From the NCBI GenBank assembly GCA_965199945.1, contig OZ241354.1, positions 1,488,001-1,552,000 of the forward strand: a DNA stretch of 64,000 bases, read 5' to 3'. The position numbers and the translations under genes are program-made. Below are positions 36,536 through 45,422 of this stretch, one piece after another (the first letter of the stretch is position 1; every line of letters starts with the position of its first letter). The notes under the pieces are model-generated. The model did no database searches and was not told the DNA's origin. It saw only the letters and a list, made by a program, of their open reading frames with translations. Source of the DNA: VXYL01 sp965199945. Lineage in GTDB: Bacteria > Pseudomonadota > Gammaproteobacteria > Pseudomonadales > Azotimanducaceae.

Positions 36536-37646
36536 TGCCGACCGGCTGCGCGAACGGCTGGCCGCGCAGAACAATGCCTACGCAACCTGGCGGAACCGCG
36601 ACGCCTGCCGCGACGCGCTGGCGCGCAGCGGGCTGCCGCACATGCGCTCCGAGGCGTGGCGCCACACCAATGTCGCGCGCTGGTACGCGACGGCGCTCGC
36701 CGACGAGGCGCCCTCTTCCGCCAAGCGCGGCGAGGTCGCAGCCCCCTCCACCATCGCCGTGGCCGAGTTCTCGGCGCCATGCGCCGCTTCCTTGGCGGGC
36801 GGGAACCTCGGCGCTGCGTTCGATCTGGCGGAGCACCCGCTTGCCGCGGTCAACGGCCTGCTGCTCGACGCCGGCGTGGTCGTCCATGCGCCAGCGCAGC
36901 GCCATGCCGAGCCGGTGCGCATCGGCTGCCTCGGCGGCGCCTTCCAGCACGTTCTGGTGCAAGTCGAAGCGGCGGCGGAGCTGGTGCTGATCGAGGAACC
37001 GTCGGCGTTCACGCACCGCATCGTGGAAGTGATCGTCGGCGCCGGCGCCAAGGTCCGGCATCTGCGCCGCCAGGCCGCGGACGATCGACGCGAGTGCAGC
37101 CTCGTCGCCGTGCGCGTTCGAGACGGCGGCGAATACGCCCTCGCCCAGGTTTCCCGGGGCGCCGACTTGCGCCGCAACGACATCGTCGTAACGCTCGCCG
37201 AAGGCGCTCGGGCCGCCGTTACCGGCGCGTGGCGCCTGGACGGACGGGGCCATTTGGACAACCAAGTGGCGCTCAACCACGACGGGCACAGCGCGTTCAG
37301 CCGCCAGACCTACCGCGGCGTGGCGGAAGGACACGCTAGGGCTGTCATCAACGGGCGCATCCACATCGCGGCCGGCGCCGACGGCAGCGACGCCGCCCTC
37401 TCCGCGAAAAACCTGATCGCCAGCGACGCCGCGCAGGTATTCGCCAAGCCGGAACTGGAAATCAACGCCAGCGACGTGAAGTGCAGCCACGGCGCCACGG
37501 TCGGCGCACTCGACGACGACGCCGTGAGCTATCTGCGCTGCCGCGGCATCGGCGAAGCCGAGGCGCGGCGGCTGCTGGTGCGCGGCTTTCTGCGCGAAGC
37601 CATCGCGGACGAAGAAGGCGCGAGGATGATTTCGCTCGCCGCATGA
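36516..37646 (+). CDS. sufD: Fe-S cluster assembly subunit SufD
   Basis: A 376-residue beta-helical partner of SufB. Typical features: N-terminal RSEAWRHTNVARWYA, IEEPSAFTHRIVEVIVGAGA, SAKNLIASDAAQVFAKPELEI, and INASDVKCSHGATVGALDDD with the conserved C.H cluster-site residues. It completes the SufBCD complex; the N-terminal region is somewhat shorter than in E. coli SufD. The start overlaps the end of sufC. Confidence 0.93.
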   Translation: MAGSTPDADRLRERLAAQNNAYATWRNRDACRDALARSGLPHMRSEAWRHTNVARWYATALADEAPSSAKRGEVAAPSTIAVAEFSAPCAASLAGGNLGAAFDLAEHPLAAVNGLLLDAGVVVHAPAQRHAEPVRIGCLGGAFQHVLVQVEAAAELVLIEEPSAFTHRIVEVIVGAGAKVRHLRRQAADDRRECSLVAVRVRDGGEYALAQVSRGADLRRNDIVVTLAEGARAAVTGAWRLDGRGHLDNQVALNHDGHSAFSRQTYRGVAEGHARAVINGRIHIAAGADGSDAALSAKNLIASDAAQVFAKPELEINASDVKCSHGATVGALDDDAVSYLRCRGIGEAEARRLLVRGFLREAIADEEGARMISLAA

Positions 37647-37695
37647 GCGCTTGCCAAGAGGCCAAAACGGCGCACGCCACGCGCCACGCCGTGCA

Positions 37696-38910
37696 ATGGG
37701 CACGTTGCCCGTGAGCAGAGACTACGCCGCCGACTTCCCGCTGCTCGGCAAGCGGACCGATGTCGTGTACCTCGACAACGCCGCCACCACGCAGAAGCCG
37801 CGGCGCGTCATCGACGCGCTGCGCAGCTACTACGAGACCGCCAACGCGAACGTGCATCGCGGCGCGCATCGGCTCTCGGACGCCGCCACCGCAACGTTCG
37901 AGGCGGCGCGGGAAACCGTCGCCACGCGCATCAACGCCCGTTCCAGCAAGGAAGTGGTGTGGACCCGCGGCACCACCGAGGCAATCAACCTGGTCGCCGC
38001 AGCCTATGCGCCGCTGGTGCTCGGCGAAGGCGACGAAGTGCTCGTCACCGAACTGGAACACCACTCGAACATCGTGCCCTGGCAGCTGGCCTGTTCGCGC
38101 TTCGGGGCGCGCCTGCGCGCCGTGCGCGTGCTGCCGAGCGGCGAGCTGGACATGGCAGACTTCCACGCCAAGCTCGCCGAGCGCACCAAGATTGTCGCCG
38201 TCGGCCACGTCTCCAACGCGCTGGGCACGATCAACGACCTCGCCGCCATCGTCTCGTCGGCGAAGGCCGCCGGGGCGGCGGTGGTGGTCGACGGCGCCCA
38301 GGCCATGGCGCACTTCGAGGTGGACGTGCAGGCGCTCGGCTGCGACTTCTACGCCTTCTCCGGGCACAAGATGTACGGGCCCACCGGCATCGGCGCCCTC
38401 TGGGGACGGCAAGCGCTGCTCGACGCCATGCCGCCGTGGCAAACCGGCGGCGAGATGATCGAGCGCGTGCGCATCGAAGCCACCACCTACGCCGCCACGC
38501 CGCTGAAGTTCGAGGCCGGCACGCCGCACATCGCCGGCGTCGTCGGGCTCAAAGCCGCCGTGGACTATCTCGACGATCTAGACCCGCAAGCGGTGGCAGA
38601 CCACGAGGACGACCTCCTTGCCTACGCCACGGCGTCGCTGCAGCAGATCGACGGCGTGTCGGTGATCGGCACCGCGCCGCGCAAGGGGCCCGTGCTTTCC
38701 TTCGGGCTGCGCGACGCCCATCCGCACGACGTCGGCACGCTGCTCGACCAGCAAGACATCGCCGTGCGCACCGGCCACCACTGCGCGATGCCGCTGATGG
38801 ATCGACTGCGCATTCCCGGCACGGTGCGGGCGTCCTTCGCACTGTACAATCGGCGCGACGACGTGGACCGGCTGGCAGCGGCAGTCCGCAAGACACGGGA
38901 GATGCTATGA
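37696..38910 (+). CDS. sufS: Cysteine desulfurase SufS
   Basis: A 404-residue PLP-dependent class V aminotransferase-fold enzyme that delivers sulfur from cysteine. Motifs: YLDNAATTQKPRRVIDAL, ANVHRGAHRLSDAAT, PLP-binding VVDGAQAMAHFEVD, Schiff-base Lys in FSGHKMYGPTG and the active-site Cys in RTGHHCAMPLM. ATG 37696 or GTG 37711 could start translation; longer in-frame codons up to 37651 add a non-conserved basic leader. It is 49 bases after sufD and overlaps sufA (ATGA). Confidence 0.94.
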   Translation: MGTLPVSRDYAADFPLLGKRTDVVYLDNAATTQKPRRVIDALRSYYETANANVHRGAHRLSDAATATFEAARETVATRINARSSKEVVWTRGTTEAINLVAAAYAPLVLGEGDEVLVTELEHHSNIVPWQLACSRFGARLRAVRVLPSGELDMADFHAKLAERTKIVAVGHVSNALGTINDLAAIVSSAKAAGAAVVVDGAQAMAHFEVDVQALGCDFYAFSGHKMYGPTGIGALWGRQALLDAMPPWQTGGEMIERVRIEATTYAATPLKFEAGTPHIAGVVGLKAAVDYLDDLDPQAVADHEDDLLAYATASLQQIDGVSVIGTAPRKGPVLSFGLRDAHPHDVGTLLDQQDIAVRTGHHCAMPLMDRLRIPGTVRASFALYNRRDDVDRLAAAVRKTREML

Positions 38911-39320
38911 CGCCCTCCAAAGACACGGCCGGCGCGCAGGTCTTCGACCCGGCGCAAAGCGCCGGCGAAATCGCCATGACGCCGGCCGCGCAAGCGCACG
39001 TCCGGCGCCAGCTCGCCAAGGAAGGCGCACGGGCGCTGGTGCTCGGCGTGAAGACGAGCGGCTGCAACGGCTACATGTACGACCTCTCCTTTCTGGAAAG
39101 CCCCGAGAGCGGCGCGGAACCGGCCAACGCCAGGGCCTTCGACTTCGACGGCGTGAAGGTCTTCGTCGGCAACGCCGACTGGCCGCTGGTGCGCGGCACC
39201 GAGATCGACTACGTGGTGGCCGGGCTGAACGCCGCGCTGACCTTCAGAAACCCCAACGCCGCTTCGGAGTGCGGCTGCGGCGAGAGCTTCTCGATTGCCG
39301 CCGAGAACGCCTCGGCCTAA
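38907..39320 (+). CDS. sufA: A-type Fe-S carrier protein SufA/IscA-like
   Basis: A 137-residue HesB/A-type protein with the three ligand cysteines: KTSGCNGYMYDLSF and the C-terminal ASECGCGESF. A-type carriers shuttle clusters from SufBCD to apo-proteins. It has a 20-residue N-terminal extension before the canonical MTPAAQAHVRRQL start, so an alternative ATG exists near residue 24. It is coupled to sufS by an ATGA overlap. Confidence 0.92.
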   Translation: MTPSKDTAGAQVFDPAQSAGEIAMTPAAQAHVRRQLAKEGARALVLGVKTSGCNGYMYDLSFLESPESGAEPANARAFDFDGVKVFVGNADWPLVRGTEIDYVVAGLNAALTFRNPNAASECGCGESFSIAAENASA

Positions 39321-39356
39321 GGCGCCTTCACTCGCCAGCATTCCAAGACCACGCCC

Positions 39357-39881
39357 ATGCAGCGCAAGATCGTCCCCGTGGCCCGTGGCGTGCAGGCACG
39401 GCTCGTGCCCACCGGCGCCCCGCTCGACATTCCGGCCGGCGCGTTCGTGACGCTCACCCAGGCCCTCGGCGGCGCCTACACCGTGATCCACAACGGCAAC
39501 ATGGCGCGCATCGACGGCGAAGACGCGGACGCCCTCGGCCTGGAACCGCTGGTGCTGTCGCTGACGCCGCCGGCCGACGGCAAAGTGTCGAACGAACAGG
39601 TTTGGGAAGCGCTGCGCACCGTCCACGACCCCGAGATTCCGGTGAACATCGTCGACCTCGGCCTCGTCTACCGCTGCGACATCGACGCCTCGGCCGTGGC
39701 CATCGACATGACGCTCACCGCCCCCGGCTGCGGCATGGGGCCGATTCTCGTCCACGACGTGGAAGAGCGCGTGCGCCGCGTGCCCTTCGTTCAATCGGTG
39801 GACGTCAATCTGGTCTTCGACCCGCCCTGGGAACGCGGCATGATGAGCGACGAAGCGCAGCTGGAACTGGGCCTCTACTGA
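39357..39881 (+). CDS. sufT: SufT, DUF59/MIP18-family Fe-S maturation factor
   Basis: A 174-residue protein with a C-terminal DUF59 domain (VWEALRTVHDPEIPVNIVDL, TLTAPGCGMG) preceded by a 60-residue N-terminal part typical of the longer SufT form. SufT helps mature Fe-S proteins. It is 36 bases after sufA and its TGA overlaps sufE ATG by one base. Confidence 0.92.
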   Translation: MQRKIVPVARGVQARLVPTGAPLDIPAGAFVTLTQALGGAYTVIHNGNMARIDGEDADALGLEPLVLSLTPPADGKVSNEQVWEALRTVHDPEIPVNIVDLGLVYRCDIDASAVAIDMTLTAPGCGMGPILVHDVEERVRRVPFVQSVDVNLVFDPPWERGMMSDEAQLELGLY

Positions 39882-40333
39882 TGGCCACCGTCGTCGAATC
39901 GGAAAACGCCGCCTTGGAGGACCTGCGCTCGGCGTTCGCGTTCTTCGACTCCTGGGAAGAGAAGTACCGCTTCATCATCGACCTGGGCCGCGAGGTCGCG
40001 CCCCTGCCAGACGACTTGCGCACCGAGCAGAACTTGGTGCGCGGCTGCCAGAGCCAAGTGTGGCTGGTACCGGCCTACGACGCCGACACGAACCGCCTGC
40101 GGCTCGCCATCGACAGCGACGCCCACATCGTGCGCGGCCTGATCGCCATCGTCCTCGCCGCCTACGACGGCCGCACCCCAGCCGAGATTCTCGCCTTCGA
40201 CATCGAGGCCCTGTTCGACGAACTCCAACTCGTCAACCACTTGAGCCCCACCCGCGGCAACGGCCTGCGCGCCATGGTCGGGCGCGTGCGGGAAACAGCC
40301 GAGGCATACGCCGGCGGCGGCCTTGAGGGGTGA
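39881..40333 (+). CDS. sufE: Sulfur acceptor SufE
   Basis: A 150-residue SufE protein. The acceptor Cys lies in NLVRGCQSQVWL; FFDSWEEKYRFIIDLGRE and LAAYDGRTPAEILAFDIEAL match the family. It takes persulfide sulfur from SufS and passes it to SufB. It is the last Suf gene. Its stop overlaps a GTG (GTGA, 40330-40333) that could start an unrelated downstream gene. Confidence 0.94.
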   Translation: MATVVESENAALEDLRSAFAFFDSWEEKYRFIIDLGREVAPLPDDLRTEQNLVRGCQSQVWLVPAYDADTNRLRLAIDSDAHIVRGLIAIVLAAYDGRTPAEILAFDIEALFDELQLVNHLSPTRGNGLRAMVGRVRETAEAYAGGGLEG

Positions 40334-41013
40334 CGACGATGCATGAGCAGACGCGATTCGGCGACCCGGCCAAGTTGGAGCTGGGCATTCGCTGGGTTGC
40401 CGACCCCGAGCCGCCCGAGCAACGGCCAGCGGAACACGGTTGGTCCATGGGCGAGCTGACCATTCGCGTGGTCGACGTGAACGTCACCGCAACCAAGTTC
40501 GGCGGCGAGCAACAGCCCCATGTTGGCTGGTACCTCGCGCCCTTCCTCGATTGGCTGGCCACGAACTGGGCGGCTTTGCTGCACGAAGAGCGCCTGCCGT
40601 GGCCCAATCCCGGCAGCGAGCCCGCCGCCACAGCCTGCAATCATGCGCTCGAAGAATGGATCGCAGCCGACGATGCGCGCGGCATGCAGCACTACGCCGA
40701 TACCCAGGATTGGTACTTCCGGCATGGCGTTCGCAGCGCTGCGGCAGGCGGCATCTTCCCCGATCTGTTCATCCGCCGCATTGCGGACGACATCGAGCTC
40801 TCGTGGTCCGGCCAGCCGATTGCGTTCACCGAAGACGGCTTGGCCTTCGAGAGCGGCGCTGGCCACGCTCAACTGCCGGTTGGCGACGTGGCGGAGACAA
40901 TCCGGCAGACCCTCGATTGGGCCGTCAACCACCCGCCCGAATCGCCAGCCCATTACCACGACCACATTGCGGCGCTCCGAACCAAGGTGGCGTCGCTCCG
41001 CGCCATCGAGTAG
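40330..41013 (+). CDS. Unknown protein between sufE and the CRISPR array, resembling the N-terminal part of ImmA/IrrE-type proteins
   Basis: A 227-residue soluble protein. I do not recognise an enzyme motif and there is no HExxH. Two blocks, WYLAPFLDWLATNWAALLHE and RHGVRSAAAGGIFPDLFIRR followed by IELSWSGQPI, recall from memory the region that precedes the ImmA/IrrE metallopeptidase domain in some larger bacterial proteins; this is low-confidence recall. GTG 40330 couples it to sufE (GTGA); ATG 40339 is the alternative. It stops 36 bases before the first CRISPR repeat, so it could be a stand-alone protein or the remains of a longer one. Confidence 0.65.
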   Translation: MTTMHEQTRFGDPAKLELGIRWVADPEPPEQRPAEHGWSMGELTIRVVDVNVTATKFGGEQQPHVGWYLAPFLDWLATNWAALLHEERLPWPNPGSEPAATACNHALEEWIAADDARGMQHYADTQDWYFRHGVRSAAAGGIFPDLFIRRIADDIELSWSGQPIAFTEDGLAFESGAGHAQLPVGDVAETIRQTLDWAVNHPPESPAHYHDHIAALRTKVASLRAIE

Positions 41014-41049
41014 CCGGCGATGGTGCGAACCTATGGAGAAGATTCGGCC

Positions 41050-41366
41050 CTATGTTCCGCTCATGGCGGGTCTTCATTGAAGGGACAATTTCGATGCCGG
41101 CTGGCTGCCCGTCACCTGTATCTCCCGCTTCATTGCGGGCTTCATTGAAGGGCCCGCAGGTCGTGCTCGCGCCAGCGCGCGTTGCCGGTATCTCCCTGCT
41201 TCGTCGCGGGGCTTCATTGAAGGACTCTGTCCTGGTTCGTGACGAAATCGAGCTTGCGCGTATCTCCCCGCTTCATCGCGGGGCTTCATTGAAGGATGTA
41301 GCCGATGAACGGCAACCCAGTGCGCCGGAGGCATCTCCCCGCTTCATTGCGGGGCTTCATTGAAGG
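41050..41366 (-). CRISPR. Short CRISPR array, five 34-36 bp repeats, type I-G associated
   Basis: Repeats at 41050-41083, 41118-41151, 41188-41223, 41260-41295 and 41331-41366 are separated by spacers of 34, 36, 36 and 35 bases. On the plus strand the consensus starts GTATCTCCCCGC and ends GGGGCTTCATTGAAGG, with an internal CCCCGC/GCGGGG hairpin. Relative to it, the repeats from right to left have one substitution, one, three, a 2-base loss, and many changes. This decay toward the left, plus a stem followed by an 8-base tail when read on the minus strand, indicates transcription on the minus strand with the leader side at 41367 onward. A very degenerate sixth unit may end at 41430 (TCATCGAAGG). 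Confidence 0.9.
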
Positions 41367-41448
41367 GGCTAAGTTCCGGCGGCGGTGCCGAGCCGCTCGC
41401 CGGTTCCAGCTCCATGCGCCTCATCGAAGGCGGCACTCTCCGAGCGCA
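41367..41448 (-). other. Presumptive leader side of the CRISPR array
   Basis: Only 82 GC-rich bases separate the best-preserved terminal repeat from the stop of the last cas gene. I see no AT-rich leader, -10 box or integration-factor site. The array may depend on read-through from the cas operon. Positions 41421-41430 resemble the end of the repeat. Confidence 0.45.
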
Positions 41449-42441
41449 TCACGGCGTCGGCGCCAGAGCGCTGTCCTCGACTGCCGCGGCGGCCCTCGTG
41501 ACGTTCATATACTTGCCGGAGGAAATCCTCCGCGCCTGACGCCGCTCCACAACACCAAGGGCGGCTCGGACACTTGGATTGTCGAGATGCGGGTGGCCGA
41601 GCAAGGCGCGAATGCCAGCGAGGCCGGTTGCTTCGCGCCAGATCGGCCAGCTTAGGATGTGGGCGCCATCCCGTTCTCGCTCGCCGCCGACGAGCGCCAG
41701 CCGAATTCTGCCGTTCCGGTGCCTCGGCACCACCGTCAATAGGGAGAGACCAACTGCGGCGAGCCGATTGGCGCCGTGCTGCGTGCCTTCCTTCGTCTTC
41801 TTGTTGGTCGGATTGTTCGCACGCAATGCATAGCGCACATCTTCATGAGGATCCCAGCGGAATGAACGCTCCGTAGCCTCGTCGGGGCGTCTCCACGGCG
41901 CAAAGAGGGCCTCGCCAAGGCACTCCGCCTCGGACACGGATCTTTTCTGCGCGGAACCGCGCTTCAGCGGCACGGTCTCCTTCGGAACCGAAGCGAGGCG
42001 CGAAAGGAAATGCTGATGGCCCTGGCCGAACAGGAAGCACAGCGGTGTCGGTTCCACCTTCTCGCCGTCGCGGGCAATGGCTGCGTCGCTAACGAACGCC
42101 GCCCACAGAGCGGCGGTATAGGCGTCCGAATCCGCCGCCTCGCGCAGTCTCTGCGCGGCGTCTTCGGGCGCCAGCGTCAGGTCGCGCAGCCCGTCGAAGT
42201 CATGGTGGCGAGCCAGAACCGCCAATCCCTCGGCTGCCGCTTCGGCAACCGCATTGCTGCCGACGTTCTCGACAACGTGCAAGCGTGGACGAAGGGGCGG
42301 TTCGGCGACGGTCCAGGAAGCGCGAGGTCGCCAGCCGGGGCGCGCCTCTTCAAGGGTCCGCAGCAGACCCAGCAAGGCCATGAAGGCCAGCAGGTTGTCC
42401 GGCTCAAGCCCGTCTAGGCGATGGGTTCCGCCAACGGTCAC
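41449..42441 (-). CDS. Small type I-G CRISPR protein (Cas8-like or 'Cas3-extension' family)
   Basis: A 330-residue protein beginning MTVGGTHRLDGLEPDNLLAF. The DGLEPDNLLAFMALLGLLRT block is characteristic of the short protein encoded after cas3 in I-G (I-U) loci; I recall it as a Cas3-extension or Cas8-like family and cannot settle which. The C-terminal part contains GANRLAAVGLSLLTVVPRHR. GTG 42441 overlaps the cas3 stop by 4 bases (GTGA), so it is translated with cas3. It is much shorter than the Csx17-type large subunit of other I-G systems. It is the last gene before the array. Confidence 0.7.
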   Translation of the reverse strand: MTVGGTHRLDGLEPDNLLAFMALLGLLRTLEEARPGWRPRASWTVAEPPLRPRLHVVENVGSNAVAEAAAEGLAVLARHHDFDGLRDLTLAPEDAAQRLREAADSDAYTAALWAAFVSDAAIARDGEKVEPTPLCFLFGQGHQHFLSRLASVPKETVPLKRGSAQKRSVSEAECLGEALFAPWRRPDEATERSFRWDPHEDVRYALRANNPTNKKTKEGTQHGANRLAAVGLSLLTVVPRHRNGRIRLALVGGERERDGAHILSWPIWREATGLAGIRALLGHPHLDNPSVRAALGVVERRQARRISSGKYMNVTRAAAAVEDSALAPTP

Positions 42442-45420
42442 GCGTTGCGCTCCTCTTCGGACGCCCGGTGGTCGGCGAGGCGCAGGATGGCCTCGAGATG
42501 GGCAAGTTTCCAAATCCCGTAGCGCTGCTTTAAGTCCTCGAACAAGGACGGCCAATCGGCGCCGCGGAAATCGAATGCCGACGACTGCGGCCCCGGTTCT
42601 CCCGCCCGGAGACGCCAATTCTCAACGTCGAGACACTCGGGCAGATGTTGGTCCGGCGCCGGATCGAGAAAGCCGAAGAACGGCCGGCCCAGCCCGTGAT
42701 GGCTTCCGATCAGCCACAGCACCAGCGCGGGATCGTGCGCGTTCGCAAAGCGCGGGTGTGCTTGCGCCATCCTCACGGAAAGCGCCTCGTGCCGCCAACC
42801 CTCCGGCAGCCCCGCGCGCTTGCCGGCGGCCGGCGACCAATTTCGCGCACCGCTCTTGGCAAGTGGTGAGCCTTCAGGACGATTCCACGGATCGCCGCCG
42901 GACAGCATGGTTTGGAAGCGCGGATCGGCCTTTCCTGCGTCGTGAAGATAGGCGGCCAGCCGAAGGTCCGCGGCTTCGCCAAGCCCCAGCGTCTCTGCGA
43001 ATCGTCCGGCGAGGTGCTCCACGCAGGCACCATGTTTGTCGAGCGCAACCGGTTTGCCGAAGGTCGGCGAGATGCTGTCGTCTTCGGTTGCGGATCTGGC
43101 GTCATCCGACCTGCCAGCGCCTTTGATCCCCTGCTCCACCACGAAGACCGCGCCTTTTTCACGACCTCCACGGTACGGAAAGCGGAGTTCAAGCCGGCCG
43201 CGTTTGGGACGCAGTGCCTCCAGCCCTTGCCGCACTGCCCGCACTGCGCAGAGCCCTTGATTCTCGGCCTCTTCCAGCAGGGGTGCCTGGCCGGTCGGCA
43301 ACACGTCAAGCAGGCGATCGCGGAGGTCATGGGCGCTGGCCGCGTCGTCCTGCAGCATCTCCGACATGCGGCCCCACTGGCCTGCGTCGGGCACGAGGCC
43401 ACGTGCGACCCGCACCGCGCACCGCTGCCCCCAAAATGGCATCGCGGCTTCGTTGGCCACGTCCTCAACGTAATCGGTGTCGTCGGGGGCCCAGCCGAAT
43501 TGGTCGCAACCGCCGTATTCGGCGGGAACGATCACCATGTCTCCGGGGCGCAGCTCGTCCGGTGACACGACCCCAGTGCGCGGATCGCCGGCACCGGCCC
43601 AACGGAAGGCGGGACGTCCTGTCGCGTGCTCCGACACCGGCCTGTCCTCTTCCCGCGCCGGCACGTCGGCCATCGGGTCAAGCGCAGCCTCGTCGCCGGG
43701 CACTCGCCGAAGCCACTCTCGCGCGGCCCACAACGAGACCTCTACCGCTTCGGCGGCGCGAGGTGGAACCAGCCGAAGCAGTTCTTCGATCTCGTCCGCC
43801 GCGTCCTTCATGTCCCGTTCCGACACATCCCCGCGCCACACAACGGAGACGCCGGCGGCCGTCCGTTCGGCACCGTGCAGGAACAACCCGACTTCGGGAT
43901 CGGCCGTCGGTCGCGGCGCGGTCTGGGCCCAGAGGTCCAGATACGCCGGCATCACGACCGGCGCGTTCGCCTGTTCCGCCCCAAGCGTCTCGGGGTCGAT
44001 GCCGGCTTCCTCCAAGCGCCTCGGCAACGTCTCCACGCCGAAGTCCACCTCTCCATCTTCGGCGACTTCTTCGAGCGCTTCCCACGTCAGTCGAATGCGG
44101 TCGCCATAGACCGGATCATCCGCTTTCTTGGCGATGTCCTCGGCGCAAGCGAGGATCATCCCTTGCGCAGGCACCTGCCGCCCGGCGCGGTTGACCCTGC
44201 CGAACCGCTGGCGGAGCGCATCCAGGGAAGCCGCCTGCGTCACCATGCCGTCGAGGTCGAGGTCCACGCCCACTTCCAAGCATTGGGTTGCGACGACGAA
44301 CAGGGGCTTGGCTTGCGAACGCTCTTCCGCGCCCGTTCGAAACGGCGCCAGCTTGCGCACGATTCTGTCTCGGCCAACATCACGCGACGGCCCGATCATC
44401 AGAATCACGTCGATTTCGTCTGCTTCTTCGCCGGCACTGGTGCGCTCGGCCTTGATGCGCTTCTTCAGCGCGTTGAAGATGTCCCGCGCCAGCGCGACGC
44501 GGTTGACGACAATGCCAACCGCAGGCGGCGAGGCCCCGCTCTGTGGTTGTTCGGCCATCGTATGCGCAGCCTTGGCGAAGGCCGCCGAGATCGTTGCACT
44601 CTTCCCGCGAAGGGGCTTCTCCAATGCGACGGGCTTGCGCGCTTCGAGCCGCTTCTTGAGCACCGGATCGCTGCGGTCCGCCGACGAGAGCTCGAGGCAC
44701 CGCGATGGCCGACCTGGCCGCGATCGCGCCTTCGCTCTCGCTCCCGGAGTCGCGGACAGAATCGCCGTTCGGACACCGGCCTTGCCGATGCGTTGCACCG
44801 CGCAGAGCGTCTGCCGGAACGGTTTGGACAGGTGCGCTTCGTCCAGGAGGATCAGACTGTCGACGCCGAGCAGGCCGGCATGGACGGGCTTCATGCGGTC
44901 CGAGACGCCGTAGCCGCGAAACAACAGCCGCGAACCGATCTGATCGACGGTGGAGCAAAGGATCGTCGGCTGCGTGGGCGTACGCGCCCAATCGTGCTCG
45001 AGTGGCGCACCGCCCCGAAGCCGCCGGGCCACGAGCGGCGGCGCGCGGTCGCCGGCCAGACGGCGAAGTCGACCGGCGACTTCCCTGACGACGTCGCCCG
45101 CTTTCGCATCGTCGTGCAGCGCAAGGCAAAGCGTTTTGGCGATCTTGTTGGCTCGCCCGAAAGCGTCGTCGACCACGAGGCGCCGATCCACGACAAAGGC
45201 AATCCGCAGTGCCGCACTCCCCGGCGCGTCGGAACGCAGCGCCAGATGGAACACGGCCGCGTCCATCGCCGCGGTCTTTCCCGTGCCGGTTGGCAGATCG
45301 AGCACGTCCGGCCACTCGTCGCCCTCGGCGAGGCGATCGACCAGTTGCTGCTGCCAGGGGAACGGGGCAGCCGTGTACGGCCTTGAAGAAAGCCCTGAAA
45401 TCCGTGGCGCGGAGTTCCAT
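42438..45420 (-). pseudogene. cas3: Cas3 helicase-nuclease, type I-G, with a one-base frameshift near the N-terminus
   Basis: Corrected length is about 993 residues. Helicase motifs: Walker A in LDLPTGTGKTAAMDA, DEAH box in LILLDEAHLSKPF, motif VI in ALRQRFGRVNRAGR. A C-terminal HD nuclease has AAYLHDAGKADPRF and GSHHGLG, the I-G domain order. Translation from ATG 45420 reads MELRATDFRAFFKAVHGCP, then enters the wrong frame at a run of four G on the plus strand (45364-45367). With three G it would continue FPWQQQLVDRLAEGDEWPDV into LDLPTGTGKT, restoring the Q-motif region. From GTG 45311 or nearby an uninterrupted frame lacks the Q motif. This is either a real mutation or a homopolymer sequencing error. 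ATG 45420 lies 2 bases after the csb2 stop. Confidence 0.82.
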
Positions 45421-45422
45421 GC

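Noticed and set aside
41074..41334. An 86-codon minus-strand ORF with a repeated PSMKPRDEAGRY motif
   Set aside because: It is a translation of the CRISPR repeats, not a protein gene.
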